A stretch of DNA of 64,000 nucleotides from Gynuella sunshinyii YC6258 (lineage in GTDB: Bacteria; Pseudomonadota; Gammaproteobacteria; Pseudomonadales; Natronospirillaceae), in assembly GCF_000940805.1 (NCBI RefSeq), contig NZ_CP007142.1:1216593-1280592 (forward strand). The letters are read 5' to 3'. Positions 35,900 through 46,130 of the stretch are shown here, piece by piece. A program made the position numbers and the translations under genes. Each line of letters starts with the position of its first letter. The first letter of the stretch is position 1. The notes beneath the pieces are model-generated. The model saw nothing but the letters and a program-made list of their open reading frames with translations. It was not told the DNA's origin and made no database searches.

Positions 35900-36504
35900 T
35901 ATCCCCCCTTGATGGTCTGGCTGCCAGTCTGTGAAATACCGGCGGTCAACATAAAACGAACGGCTTCTTCAAAAGACCAGTCCACAAAAATCAGATCAGA
36001 TTTTTTCGCCAGTATTGTCACCCCTGCAATCTGATAGCTGAGCTGAAACAATACTGGTACCCATTCTTCCGGCTCATCGGGCAGCGCATCAGCCAGTGGC
36101 GAGGGCACATGGTCGCTGGTCACGAAGCCGACAATATAGTGACCACCGGATTGCTTGATGAGTACTGTCTGTCGGTGTTTGTCCTGGGTGGGATTGCGGT
36201 TCATCAATGAGGCCAGGTCCTTGATTGAGCCGTATACGGTTTTAAACAATGGAAACCGCAGTAACTGTACCTCCATTCGCTGATACAGCCAGACGATGGG
36301 GCTGACGCTGAAAGCCACGCCAATGGTCAGAATCAGGCCGATAATCAGGACGAAGCCACTTCCGGGCAACGGTGTTGACCAGCCCAGCAGTTGCAGCAGT
36401 GACAACCCCAAATCGTCCAGTGTTTCAATAATGGACCAGAACAGCCAGATGGAGATGACTAATGGGAGAATATTCAGGATCCCGCGAAGCAGCGCTTTTT
36501 TCAT
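35899..36504 (-). CDS. DUF502 family membrane protein
   Basis: A 201-residue inner-membrane protein with two hydrophobic helices (~8-28 and ~52-74) and a soluble C-terminal part. The family signature is LRGILNILPLVISIWLFW near the start, followed by GFVTS and PNP-like segments (VPVLFQLSYQIAGVTILAKK). Function unknown. Confidence 0.85.
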   Translation of the reverse strand: MKKALLRGILNILPLVISIWLFWSIIETLDDLGLSLLQLLGWSTPLPGSGFVLIIGLILTIGVAFSVSPIVWLYQRMEVQLLRFPLFKTVYGSIKDLASLMNRNPTQDKHRQTVLIKQSGGHYIVGFVTSDHVPSPLADALPDEPEEWVPVLFQLSYQIAGVTILAKKSDLIFVDWSFEEAVRFMLTAGISQTGSQTIKGG

Positions 36505-36610
36505 GAGGGCCCCTTTGAATCAGGCAAAATAGGAGAAACCACGTAAATAACAAATGTGGTAAGGAAAAACAATCGCTCTGCGGGATGATTAAAGTAAAGA
36601 CCCTATCTTT

Positions 36611-37858
36611 TCATTCTTCTCCAAAGATCATATTACTGCCGGCGCGTTTGGCTTCCAGTAGACAGTTATTGGCCCGAAGCAGGAAATTGTCCAGCGAATT
36701 AGCAGGCTGACTGGCAATGCCGGCGGTAAAAGTGATAAAAATTTCTTCCTCTCCGTGTTCAATCGCCTGTACCGCAATGTGCTGTTTAAATCGATTTAGT
36801 AACTCACCGCATTGTTCCTGATCCTGACCCGGAAACACGATGGTAAATTCCTCCACACCGGTGCGGGCCAGGATTTGTTTTGGAAAGGACTCACGTAGTT
36901 CAAGGGCAAAAAAAGTCAGCAGCTGATCGCCGAGATCTCGTCCGTAGGCATCGTTGAGCGCCTGATAGTCATCGAGGCTGAGAAGGGCAAGACAAAACGG
37001 TTTATGGTGCTGATTGGTCAGTGCCAGGGCCGGTTCCGCATGTTCATAAAACCAACGGCGATTGGGCAGGCCGGTCAAGTCATCTTCATAGGCCATGGCC
37101 TGAACCCGTTCCAGCAGATACAGGTTGTCCATGTTGCGGTTAATGCGGCAATGAAACTCTTCACTGTTAAAGGGTTTTGACAGAAAGTCATTGGCACCGT
37201 TTTTAATGAACCGGGTGGATGTGTTGGCCTCTTCGGTCGATGACAGACCGATAATGACCATATCCTGACGATCCAGTTTATGGCGCAGTGTCAGCACCAG
37301 TTCGAAACCATCCATTTCAGGCATCTGATAATCGGTGATCAATAATCTGATATCCGGGTGTTGCTTCAATACTTTCAGAGCTTCCAATCCGTTGCCGGCT
37401 TCCAGTACTTCAAACAATTGCGTTTGCAACAGATGTCGGATATGACTGCGAACAGCCTTGGAATCTTCTACCACCAGTACCCGTGTTCTCAAATTACGGG
37501 ACAGACGGTTTACAAGATCAATCGCATATTCGTAAGAATAACGACCCTCCTTGCGGACATAATCGACAATGCCTTTTTGTATCAATTGGTTTTGCAGCTT
37601 TTCATCGAAGTTGCCGGTGAGTACGATGGTCGGTACCCTCGCATTGACAAAATAATCGACGATATCCGCTGACGAGGCATCTGGCAGGGTCAGATCCACA
37701 ACGGCCGCAAAACAACTGTCCGGATTTTGCTGATAAATCTGTTTTGCCTGGCTCAAAGATGCCGCAGCCACGGCATCGTGATGATCAATACGGGTTGCCA
37801 GATGGCGCAGGATTTTCAGGATGACCGGACTATCATCCACTAATAAAACGTATGACAT
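36611..37858 (-). CDS. Dual-receiver GGDEF protein with degenerate signature
   Basis: A 415-residue cytoplasmic protein with two REC domains (Asp55 in VVDLTLP, Asp176 in ITDYQMPEMDG) and a GGDEF domain (~255-415). The active-site loop reads GVEEF (334-338) in place of GGEEF, and other diguanylate cyclase positions are only partly kept (DDYQALNDAYGRDLGD). Low or no cyclase activity is likely. No partner kinase is adjacent. Confidence 0.9.
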   Translation of the reverse strand: MSYVLLVDDSPVILKILRHLATRIDHHDAVAAASLSQAKQIYQQNPDSCFAAVVDLTLPDASSADIVDYFVNARVPTIVLTGNFDEKLQNQLIQKGIVDYVRKEGRYSYEYAIDLVNRLSRNLRTRVLVVEDSKAVRSHIRHLLQTQLFEVLEAGNGLEALKVLKQHPDIRLLITDYQMPEMDGFELVLTLRHKLDRQDMVIIGLSSTEEANTSTRFIKNGANDFLSKPFNSEEFHCRINRNMDNLYLLERVQAMAYEDDLTGLPNRRWFYEHAEPALALTNQHHKPFCLALLSLDDYQALNDAYGRDLGDQLLTFFALELRESFPKQILARTGVEEFTIVFPGQDQEQCGELLNRFKQHIAVQAIEHGEEEIFITFTAGIASQPANSLDNFLLRANNCLLEAKRAGSNMIFGEE

Positions 37859-37930
37859 AGGGGCTGCTTTTGTAGAACTGTTTTAATCAGCATAGCCAAT
37901 TGTTACGGATTATCCATTTCAGGAGATAAC

Positions 37931-39433
37931 ATGAGTCAGAATTACCATAAGCTCTGCCAGCGTTTTAACCGCTTGTTTCAGTTGAGTCATGCCATGACAT
38001 TTCTTGGCTGGGATCAGGCCGTCATGATGCCCGCCGGCGGCAACCAGCCACGCGCCAACGCCCTGGCAGAACTGGCCAGTCTGCGGCATGAACTGTTGAC
38101 TGCCTCAGACGTTGGCGAATGGCTGGATCAGGCGGCCAGGGAGTCGTTGTCGGCCAATGAGCAGGCGAGCCTGAGGGAAATGCATCGTCGCTGGCGCCGG
38201 TCCAGCTGTCTGCCGGCGGAGCTGATACACGCCAAAACTCTGGCCGGAGCCAAATGTGAGCACGCCTGGCGGCAGCAGCGGCTCGATAATGACTGGAATG
38301 GTTTTCTGGGGAATTTTCGTGAGGTCGTGAAATTATCTCGGGAGGAGGCTCAGCTGCGTCAGGCCGCCAGCGGCGGCGAATGTGATACTCCTTATGACGC
38401 GCTGCTGGATCTGTATTGTCGTGGCGATTCCAATCAGTTTATCGGCCAGTGTTTTGATCGTTTGAAAGCTGAATTGCCGGCTCTGGTGCAGCGAATCATT
38501 GAACATCAGCGCAGTCGTGAAACGATTCAGATCACCGGAACATTTGACGTATCACAGCAGCAGGTACTCAATAATAAACTGGCAGCAATGCTGGGGTTTG
38601 ATTTCAACACCGGCCGGCTTGATGTCAGCACCCATCCGTTCAGTACCGGTGTTCGAGGTGACCAGCGTATCTGCACCCGTTATCGTGATGATGAATTCGC
38701 CCAGTCACTACTGGCCACCGCCCATGAAACCGGTCATGCCAGCTATGAGTCGGGTTTGCCGGAACAATGGAATGGTCTGCCGATTGGTGAATCCCACAAC
38801 ATGTGCATACATGAAAGCCAGAGTCTGTTGTTTGAGAAACAGATTTTTCTGTCCAAGGCTTTCAATCAACACTTTACTGCACTCATGCATGAGAAACTGC
38901 CACAGACCCAGATCTGGAGCAGTGAGGCACTGTGGCGGTGTTACACGGTGGTTGAACCGGGCTATATTCGGGTGGAAGCGGATGAAGTCACTTATCCAAT
39001 GCATGTGATTTTACGCTATGAGATCGAGAGTGCGTTGATCAATTGTGAGATGGAGGCCGAAGACATTCCCGATGCCTGGAATGACAAAATGCAGAGCTAT
39101 CTGGGTGTTGATACCCGTGGTAACTATAAAGATGGCTGCATGCAGGATATCCATTGGACCGATGGTTCGTTTGGATATTTCCCGTCTTATACCATTGGTG
39201 CGCTAAACTCGGTGCAGTTTTTTCATACCATCAAACAACAGAATCCGGACTGGCAGGATCGTTTTGCCCGTGGTGATATTCAGTTTGTCCGTGACTGGCT
39301 GCAGCAACATATCTGGCAACATGGCTGTTTTATGGAAGTACAGGATATGATACAGGCCGCCACTGGTCAGAAAACCAACCCTGAGTTTTTCCTTCAGCAC
39401 ATTCGCAACCGTTATCTGAATGAGCAGTACTAA
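37931..39433 (+). CDS. Metallocarboxypeptidase, peptidase family M32
   Basis: A 500-residue zinc (or cobalt) carboxypeptidase of the Taq type, removing C-terminal residues from peptides in the cytoplasm. The active site is HETGH at 265-269, with the third metal ligand Glu295 in HESQSLLFE. Other M32 features are a Gly-Asp-x-R-like GVRGDQRICTRY and the C-terminal GALNSVQFF. A GAG-rich AGGAGAT lies before the start. Single gene. Confidence 0.95.
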   Translation: MSQNYHKLCQRFNRLFQLSHAMTFLGWDQAVMMPAGGNQPRANALAELASLRHELLTASDVGEWLDQAARESLSANEQASLREMHRRWRRSSCLPAELIHAKTLAGAKCEHAWRQQRLDNDWNGFLGNFREVVKLSREEAQLRQAASGGECDTPYDALLDLYCRGDSNQFIGQCFDRLKAELPALVQRIIEHQRSRETIQITGTFDVSQQQVLNNKLAAMLGFDFNTGRLDVSTHPFSTGVRGDQRICTRYRDDEFAQSLLATAHETGHASYESGLPEQWNGLPIGESHNMCIHESQSLLFEKQIFLSKAFNQHFTALMHEKLPQTQIWSSEALWRCYTVVEPGYIRVEADEVTYPMHVILRYEIESALINCEMEAEDIPDAWNDKMQSYLGVDTRGNYKDGCMQDIHWTDGSFGYFPSYTIGALNSVQFFHTIKQQNPDWQDRFARGDIQFVRDWLQQHIWQHGCFMEVQDMIQAATGQKTNPEFFLQHIRNRYLNEQY

Positions 39434-39528
39434 CGCGGTTGTCATGTCTGACAGAGAGACATGCTGAACAGGTTTTGACAGGCTGTACGGTTTCATTTTT
39501 GCCGTTTTTGCGGTATTCGCATGATCTA

Positions 39529-39558
39529 TTAACCCGGCACGTATACATGTCGGGTTAA
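39529..39558 (+). terminator. Probable terminator after carboxypeptidase gene
   Basis: TTAACCCG and CGGGTTAA form an 8-bp stem with a partly paired interior, about 95 bases after the stop. Confidence 0.5.
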
Positions 39559-39562
39559 TAGT

Positions 39563-39700
39563 GTGATGCAGGGATGCCGGACCACACCATTGGCCACGGC
39601 CAATGCGAGCCCCTAAAAATCAAGCGGTCCGACGATTCGGTGTTTCGCACAACGCCGCCAGATTTCTCGGGGCGACAATTAAAGAGATCAGGACGATCTA
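39563..39700. repeat. Dispersed intergenic repeat, copy B
   Basis: Contains the same blocks as copy A: ATGCGAGCCCC at 39603, TGTTTCGCACAAC and GCCAGATTTCTCGGGGC to 39674. A perfect hairpin CATTGGCC-AC-GGCCAATG sits at 39588-39605. It lies in the 448-base gap between the M32 peptidase and a lipoprotein gene; no gene is visible in that gap. Confidence 0.6.
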
Positions 39701-39881
39701 TTTAATTGCCAGGTTAATAGTGCAGCCATTGTTTTCGACCGACTTTTCAACAGTTTCTGCAAACGGATATGTTCACGGCGGTCTGCGATGGGCGGTACTT
39801 GTTGTTTGTTTCCCGGTCGTCACAGCATCCGCCAGAAGCCTTTTATTGATCACGGTTCACTCACCCGGAGCGGGCGCTGGT

Positions 39882-40424
39882 TTATTGCCAGGAAAATACC
39901 GCCTCGGCCGTACTGCAATCCGTCATCGCCTGATCCGCATCCGGCAGATAAACCTGTAATGCGGCAGACACGGGATACGTGAGATACTGCGAGCATTGAG
40001 CGCTCTGGCCATTACCAATCACTACTTTCGTACCTGGTGTTAAGCGGCAGCTGACCAGGGCATCCAGCGCTGACCACTGATAACAGATTTCATAATCACT
40101 GCGATATTGAGCGATGCTGCCAACCGGCTTCTGCAAGGCCCACCAGGCACCCATGCGACTGTACGGGTTGGTGCTGTTCCAGGCCCGAAAGAGGGTCAGA
40201 CTGGCATCCGCATTTAACTGATAAACCTGGCCCTGACAGAGCTTGCCTTCGTTGGCGCTGCCAAGGGCGCTGTTGAGCAGTGCTTCATCTTCGACTTCAC
40301 TGAACAGTGACTGGATATCAGCGGGTAACTCAGGGGTGCCGGCACATTCGTCGGTTTGAACCAGTTCAGGGGTGCTACTGCAGGATGCCAGCAGTACCAC
40401 TGACAGGAAAAATAATCGTTTCAT
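39882..40424 (-). CDS. Small lipoprotein of unknown function
   Basis: A 180-residue predicted lipoprotein. The signal MKRLFFLSVVLLASC ends in a lipobox LASC with Cys15 as the lipidated residue. Further Cys in the mature part could form disulfides. The start at 40424 was chosen because the signal peptide begins there; an upstream in-frame ATG at 40493 would bury it. No family recognised. Confidence 0.8.
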   Translation of the reverse strand: MKRLFFLSVVLLASCSSTPELVQTDECAGTPELPADIQSLFSEVEDEALLNSALGSANEGKLCQGQVYQLNADASLTLFRAWNSTNPYSRMGAWWALQKPVGSIAQYRSDYEICYQWSALDALVSCRLTPGTKVVIGNGQSAQCSQYLTYPVSAALQVYLPDADQAMTDCSTAEAVFSWQ

Positions 40425-40587
40425 AATGAGTCTGTTCCAATTTGAATGGATGTGGGCAATGGCAGGGTGCAACGCATCCCACGCACTGGGCATGGATAAT
40501 CTTGAATGAGCGCTTGATCTTCGCCATGGTGCATTAGTATGAACACCGCCGGCACACCCTTGGAGCGACGGTCATCCAAAAATGCCG

Positions 40588-42192
40588 CTACAACGACATG
40601 TGAACAACCTGATCGACGCGAATGTTTGCCAGCAGATGATCATCGTGACTGATGATGATCAACGCGCCGGCAAATGCATTGATGGCACTGATCAACGTCT
40701 CTGCTGTCTCCAGGTCGAGATGGTTACTCGGCTCATCCAGTAATAGTAGCTGAGGTGTCTCCGGTCCCATGAGGACGGCTGCAATGGCGGCTCTAAGCTG
40801 CTCAGATCCGGACAAAAGATTTACCTCAACATCGTGTTTCGCCGCTTTCAGACCCACCGCCGCCAGGGCCGCTCCCGTTGTTTCCGGACTGGCCCTTGGA
40901 TGTATTCTCATAAAGTTATCCCAGCTGCTTTGTTCGGGCTGTAATACCGACAACTGTTGATCCAGGTAAGCCATTTGGACATGACAGGTGATGGAGCCGG
41001 ACAGCGCAGTCAGATGTCCCCGCAGAGTATGGAGCAGGGTTGATTTGCCACAACCGTTATCGCCCTGTATTTGCAGATGAACCGGACCCGCCAGCTCAAG
41101 GGTGATTGGGCGCGTCTGAAAACCGGCGTAACCGCAGACCAGGTTATTTAGCTCGATCACTTTTTTACCGGGAGGAAGGTGACTGTCCGGCAGTTCAATG
41201 CGGATATCATCTCGCCATTCCCGTTCACTATATCGTTGTTGTCGCTGAACCTGCGTATCGGCCAGCGCCTGTTGATGGCGGTGCAACTGCGAACTCCGAC
41301 CTTTGGTGCCCGATTCAATGTTGAAATCCACTTCCAGCTTGCTGGCATCCTGTCGCTCGGCCCGATGCTTGCCACTGGCAGCGCGGCGCTGATTTTTTTC
41401 AACCGCGCTTTGCAGTGCCCGCTGTTGTTTTTTCAGTTGCCGATCCATCTGCTCCAGGCGCAGCTGCTGGTTTTGCAATCGCCGGGCCCTGCCATCGAGA
41501 TAGTGTTCAAGGCCACCGGTATGACGAAATAAACCATTACCGCTGAGCTCATAAAACACATCGATATGCGTCAGTAGAAAACGATCATGAGTAATGACCA
41601 GTTTGGCAACGCCGTTATCGGCCAGCAGCCACTCAAGTAAATTTTGTTTTTGCTGCCGATCCAGATGGTTGCTGGGCTCATCAAGAATGAGAAAATCAGG
41701 TTGCTGAAACAGCGCCGCCAGTCGTAACAATTGACTCTGCTGTCCGCCACTGAATTGTTGCCAGGTATCGTTAAGATCCCATTGGAAGGTGATATTCAAA
41801 CTGTCAGATGTTTGTTTTAAACGAGTGAACCAGTCCCAGTGATGTTCCAGAACATCATAGTCGGGTTCCTGCATCAGGCCGTTTTCAATACGTGTCTGAG
41901 CGCGATAGAAATGTTCTGTGCCAAGTACTTTGAAGAGCGGATCATCATCATGACCAGGATACCTTTGCGGCAAATAGTACACCCGGCCAGAAGCAAATAC
42001 CTGACCACTGGATGGCGTCAGTTCTCCAGCCAGTAAACGACCGAGCGTGGACTTACCAATACCGTTGATACCGACCAGAGCCTGCAACGGCTCACTAAAA
42101 CTGGCGTTCAGATTATTCCAAAGAGTCAGTCCGCTGGCGAACTGATATGACAGATGTGATAACGAAATATAAACCGGGGCAACCATAACCAA
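40588..42192 (-). CDS. ABC-F type ATPase (two ATP-binding domains)
   Basis: A 534-residue soluble protein with two nucleotide-binding domains and no membrane segment, as in ABC-F translation factors and antibiotic-resistance proteins. Walker A motifs are GINGIGKSTLG and GDNGCGKSTLL. Signature motifs are FSGGQQSQLLRL and LSGSEQLRAA (degenerate). Walker B motifs ending LDEPSNHLD occur in both halves. The linker between domains (~225-300) is Arg/Gln-rich and helical, as expected for an interaction with the ribosome. Probably a translation or ribosome-rescue ATPase. The start is the first Met of several close together. Confidence 0.93.
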   Translation of the reverse strand: MVMVAPVYISLSHLSYQFASGLTLWNNLNASFSEPLQALVGINGIGKSTLGRLLAGELTPSSGQVFASGRVYYLPQRYPGHDDDPLFKVLGTEHFYRAQTRIENGLMQEPDYDVLEHHWDWFTRLKQTSDSLNITFQWDLNDTWQQFSGGQQSQLLRLAALFQQPDFLILDEPSNHLDRQQKQNLLEWLLADNGVAKLVITHDRFLLTHIDVFYELSGNGLFRHTGGLEHYLDGRARRLQNQQLRLEQMDRQLKKQQRALQSAVEKNQRRAASGKHRAERQDASKLEVDFNIESGTKGRSSQLHRHQQALADTQVQRQQRYSEREWRDDIRIELPDSHLPPGKKVIELNNLVCGYAGFQTRPITLELAGPVHLQIQGDNGCGKSTLLHTLRGHLTALSGSITCHVQMAYLDQQLSVLQPEQSSWDNFMRIHPRASPETTGAALAAVGLKAAKHDVEVNLLSGSEQLRAAIAAVLMGPETPQLLLLDEPSNHLDLETAETLISAINAFAGALIIISHDDHLLANIRVDQVVHMSL

Positions 42193-42382
42193 TCCTCAAT
42201 AAAACAGATATATCAATGCTTTATGGGATTAGTTGTTCACTGGCATGCACCTCAGTTGAATGGTCTGGGGTCGAAAATGTAACGCAACTAAATCGCGCTT
42301 GTCCAGTATCCAGTGTATTCAATGGTTGATTCAAATTACCTGAGAAACGAGAATAGCAGTAATTTATTTTGAGGGTTAAAAA

Positions 42383-43273
42383 ATGTCAGAGTTGCGTGAC
42401 TGGCAGGTGCTGTGGCCGGGAGAAAACCAGCTAGGCGAGGGGATACTATGGCACCCTGAGCTGCAAACCCTGTTCTGGGTGGATATTGTGCGTTCGGAAC
42501 TGTTTGCCATGCCATGGCAACAACCTGATCTTGTCAGCTGTACCCTGTTGCCGTTTAAGGCCAGCCATGTTGCCCTCTGTAACGACTCTGATTATCTGTT
42601 ACTGGCCACCAATAAAGGGGTTGCCAAATGGCATATTGCCGAACAGCGACTGGATGACATTATCGCGATTCCTCAATTGGAAAAAGGTATGCGCTGCAAT
42701 GATGCTGCCGTGGCGGAGGATGGCAGTTACTGGGTGGGGTTGATGTCAGAACCGCCGGAAGCGGAACGGGGCTGTATTGTCCGGGTGTCGCCTTCCGGCA
42801 AAGTTGAAACCATCAAAACCGGTATTTCAATTCCCAATACCCTGTTATGGCATGAGCGGCATTTTATCTTTGCCGACTCCAGGCTGCATACCTTGTTCCG
42901 TCAACCGCTGACGGCAGATGGTCTACTCGCAGGAGAACCAGAAGTTTTACTGACACTGGACAGCGATCATCAGACCCCCGACGGATCTGCTTTGGCAACA
43001 GACGACAGTATTTTCAACGCCGTCTGGCAGGGGCAGCGGATTCAACAGTTATCATCCTCTGGTCAGTTGTTGGAAGAACATTACCTGCCAGTTTATAGTC
43101 CGACTTCCTGCACTTTCTGTGGGCCTGAACTTGATTATCTGGCGGTGACTTCCGCGCGGGTCGATGCGCCGGCTTCGGCATTGGCGGAATTTCCCCTTAC
43201 AGGTGCGCTGATTTGTAAGAAACTGCCCGTTACCGGCACTTTGGCCCGGACATTTCACTGGCCTGAACAGTAA
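42383..43273 (+). CDS. SMP-30/gluconolactonase family protein
   Basis: A 296-residue six-bladed beta-propeller lactonase of the SMP-30/regucalcin family, which uses a divalent metal. Family blocks are LGEGILWHPELQTLFWVDI with the metal-binding Glu, MRCNDAAVAEDGSYWVG, IPNTLLWHERHFIFADS and TPDGSALATDD. Likely substrate is a sugar lactone. Flanked by short intergenic regions; no sugar operon partner. Confidence 0.92.
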   Translation: MSELRDWQVLWPGENQLGEGILWHPELQTLFWVDIVRSELFAMPWQQPDLVSCTLLPFKASHVALCNDSDYLLLATNKGVAKWHIAEQRLDDIIAIPQLEKGMRCNDAAVAEDGSYWVGLMSEPPEAERGCIVRVSPSGKVETIKTGISIPNTLLWHERHFIFADSRLHTLFRQPLTADGLLAGEPEVLLTLDSDHQTPDGSALATDDSIFNAVWQGQRIQQLSSSGQLLEEHYLPVYSPTSCTFCGPELDYLAVTSARVDAPASALAEFPLTGALICKKLPVTGTLARTFHWPEQ

Positions 43274-43500
43274 TACTGCAAAATATCACGGAGTCATCTG
43301 TTTCGGTGCCGGCTTTTTTGAAAAAACATGAACCAGCACCGGGATTCCCACCTTCGACTGTCCTTTAATAATCATCCGGTGACAAATGGTTAAGATGGCA
43401 TTACATCCTGCTGACTGACCACATTACCTGTCCTCCTTTTGTTTGTCGTCACGGTGCGACATATGCCAATGACTGATCCCGACAGGGCTGAGAATGTTTT

Positions 43501-44409
43501 ATGAATAGAATAGTAAACCCGTATTATTGCGCACTGGTTATGCTGGTTACTCTGAGCGGCTGTAATACCACCGCAGATGGGGAGCAACAGCAGATTATTC
43601 GTTTAAGTAACGGCCAGGCCGTGACTGGGTTGACCGCCAGCGCCGGAGGTGATCAATACTTTATGCTGGATGTCCCGGCGGATGTTACAGATCTGACCTT
43701 TACGATCAGTGGCGGATCGGGGGATGCGGATTTATACGTCAGGGCCGGCTCGCTGCCAGAACTCAGTCAGTTTGATTGCCGTCCTTTCTTAAAAGGCAAC
43801 GAAGAAAGTTGCAGCGGACTGACAGAGACGAACATTCCATATTATGTCATGTTGCACGGTTCGTCCGATTATACAGACGTGACGCTGTTGGCAGGTTACA
43901 AGCAGGAAAGCAGCAGTGGTGGTAATGATGATGGCAGTGATAACAGTGGTGGGGATGGTGGTGGCCAGACCGCAGAGTGCGTTATCACCGATATTGAGGC
44001 TCAATTGCTGGCCGCTCATAATGAGGCAAGAAGTCAGGCACGCAGCTGCGGTGATGAATATTTCCCCGCCGTACCGGCCTTATCCTGGAACTGCAAACTG
44101 GCCAGCACCTCGACACTGCATAATCAGGACATGATTGACAAAAACTACTTCAGTCATACTGGTTCCGATGGATCGGGACCGGGGGATCGCGCTAAAGATG
44201 CAGGTTACGACTATTCCTGGGTCGGTGAAAACATCGCGGCCGGTTATAACGGCATCACCAGCGTCATGGATGGCTGGCTGAACAGCCCCGGGCACTGTCG
44301 CAATATCATGAACAGTAACTACACTGAAATGGGCGCATCAAGGCTGGACGGTACCTCCCAGACAACCTACTCCCCATACTGGACCGCCATGTTCGGTCGG
44401 CCTCGATGA
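43501..44409 (+). CDS. Lipoprotein with PPC-like and CAP/SCP domains
   Basis: A 302-residue secreted lipoprotein. The lipobox is TLSGC (Cys21). A PPC-type beta-sandwich follows (~35-135; [20 protein letters not shown], then SGDADLYVR). An Asp/Gly/Ser linker leads to a CAP domain (~165-302) with [44 protein letters not shown] and [19 protein letters not shown] domains have several activities; none is predictable here. The PPC-plus-CAP pairing is common in secreted proteins of marine gammaproteobacteria. Confidence 0.92.
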   Translation: MNRIVNPYYCALVMLVTLSGCNTTADGEQQQIIRLSNGQAVTGLTASAGGDQYFMLDVPADVTDLTFTISGGSGDADLYVRAGSLPELSQFDCRPFLKGNEESCSGLTETNIPYYVMLHGSSDYTDVTLLAGYKQESSSGGNDDGSDNSGGDGGGQTAECVITDIEAQLLAAHNEARSQARSCGDEYFPAVPALSWNCKLASTSTLHNQDMIDKNYFSHTGSDGSGPGDRAKDAGYDYSWVGENIAAGYNGITSVMDGWLNSPGHCRNIMNSNYTEMGASRLDGTSQTTYSPYWTAMFGRPR

Positions 44410-44915
44410 TTACCGGTCAGAGATACTGGTAAGTGTCTTTTTTGTCGGGGAGTTGCAGGCAGCACTTCCCGCAATAACCATAAAAAAATCCAGCCTCTGC
44501 TCCATCTCATCGACACAATACTCCTACCATCAAGGTGATTGCCGTTCTATCGGCGTTGCAACCCCCTGCAAGCTTAAAACAATCGGTGAAATACATTGTT
44601 TGCGAATTTAATGTCTGCTGAGATTTTGATTAATTAAGCAAGTAATTGTTTTTATGGAATAAGTATTTTTATCAGGATTCCTGTTTAACCAATGTTTGGT
44701 TCTACATATCACAGAATTAACCGCCGTTATCATTGATATATCAAAATATATTTGCTGTGTTAATCAATCACCTGATGACGGTGCTATTGCGAAATTTCAT
44801 GGAAGGGTGCTAATCAACATCTCATACATTTGTACTAGTAATTATATCGAGACTCAAAATTAGTCTTTAATATGATTTTGGTTGTAAGACTCACTTATGT
44901 CAGCAGGGGAAAAAT
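44410..44915. other. Gene-free AT-rich stretch
   Basis: About 500 bases with no convincing reading frame. The part from 44590 is strongly AT-rich and presumably contains the promoter of the hydroxylase gene. No clear repeat or hairpin stands out. Confidence 0.4.
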
Positions 44916-45497
44916 ATGCTTTTTTCACGTCTGGATCTGCCGGTAGACTTTGCGACGATCAGAAACGAAATCAGAACCTTGCTGAGTGCCAGCTGGGTTG
45001 ATCATGTCAATGCCGGTGGTTATGGTGGTAAATGGGATGTTCTGCCATTAAGAACTCTCAAAGAACATCACGGACGTCACCCCATCTTGCAGGCTTTTTC
45101 GATCGATTCCCACGGACATTGGGCAGACCTGGATATTCTGAAGCGTTGTTCATCGTTGCAAAAATGGTTGGCATCATTCCAATGTCCGCTGAAGTCTGTG
45201 CGGTTGATGCGGCTTGCTCCTGGCGGCCATATCAGACCTCATCGTGATCCTGGACTGGACTGGCGTTCCGGTGAAGCCCGGCTACATCTGCCAATTTGGA
45301 CTGATACCAATGTTCACTTCATCGTCAAAGGGCAATCAGTGCCCATGCAGGCCGGAGAGCTCTGGTACATCAACGCCGGAGAAGTTCATGAAGTCAGGAA
45401 TGACAGTGAGCGGGATCGTATTCATCTGGTCATCGATTGTGAGGTCAATGACTGGTTGTTCGAGTGTTTTGACGATGACTCTGTGATGTCGGCCTGA
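44916..45497 (+). CDS. Aspartyl/asparaginyl beta-hydroxylase-like dioxygenase
   Basis: A 193-residue Fe(II)/2-oxoglutarate dioxygenase of the aspartyl/asparaginyl beta-hydroxylase (AspH) family, which hydroxylates Asp or Asn residues or small molecules. The iron triad is His109 and Asp111 (PGGHIRPHRDPGLD) and His170 (RIHLVID). A purine-rich GGGGAAAA precedes the start. No partner gene adjacent, but other 2-oxoglutarate and sulfotransferase genes are within 6 kb. Confidence 0.9.
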   Translation: MLFSRLDLPVDFATIRNEIRTLLSASWVDHVNAGGYGGKWDVLPLRTLKEHHGRHPILQAFSIDSHGHWADLDILKRCSSLQKWLASFQCPLKSVRLMRLAPGGHIRPHRDPGLDWRSGEARLHLPIWTDTNVHFIVKGQSVPMQAGELWYINAGEVHEVRNDSERDRIHLVIDCEVNDWLFECFDDDSVMSA

Positions 45498-45526
45498 CAC
45501 ACGTTCCTTAAGCAGGATCCGGCCCT

Positions 45527-45775
45527 TCACAGCAGAATTACCTGATAACGCTCTATAACTCTTTCCCAAAGTCGTTGGTGGGTCGCTATTTCGCCATTGT
45601 TGGCTTTGGAAAGTGGCACCTGTAATCCGTGTATTCGAATCACTGCCAGGACATCAGTATGGCCGATGGTTTTGCCAACTCCCTGGCCAGAATTCCAGGA
45701 ACGACCGCAATACATGCCGTTTCCAATGATACAGAGAGCTTTGAATATTATTGATATTCTCGGGATAGCTGCCAT
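45527..45775 (-). pseudogene. Possible remnant reading frame downstream of decayed membrane-protein gene
   Basis: An 82-residue minus-strand frame (beginning MAAIPRIS) continues from the decayed gene at 45762-45942 in another frame. No family recognised; it may be the remnant of an adjacent gene or chance. Confidence 0.25.
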
Positions 45776-45942
45776 GTCTGATAATCTCGCGCAGGAAATC
45801 CATTACCTGAATCATGACCCTGGCCCCCCAATACACCGAACAATTCAGCTCCCCATGGGACCACTACTTCCTTGCCCGGAAGAAAGAGTAAAATCCTTCC
45901 AACGTAGTTCAGGACAATACGTCCACTACCTTTTATTTTGAA
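45762..45942 (-). pseudogene. Decayed small membrane-protein gene, copy 1
   Basis: Reading leftwards from FKIKGSGRIVLNYVGRILL it matches the copy at 47419 with two lesions. About 39 bases (13 codons) covering the second half of the first membrane segment are missing. A +1 frameshift lies after ELFGVLGG, beyond which another frame reads MIQVMDFLREIIRHGSY. Confidence 0.65.
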
Positions 45943-46130
45943 ACTGCGCGAAGGCCAGGTTACCTGGGTGGTTTTCCAAGCTCATATCAATGATCTTTTG
46001 CAGGCCGGGTGAGCAATGCAAATACGGGGTTTCATGACCGCCACAACGCCATCCATCAAAATCCCGATAGAATAGGCAAGATCTGCAACCAACATGTTAG
46101 GATAGTATTTTTAACCTTGAACCAAGGGCC

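Noticed and set aside
45597-45941. 114-codon plus-strand frame
   Set aside because: It runs antisense to the decayed membrane-protein gene copy 1, whose minus-strand reading is the conserved one.
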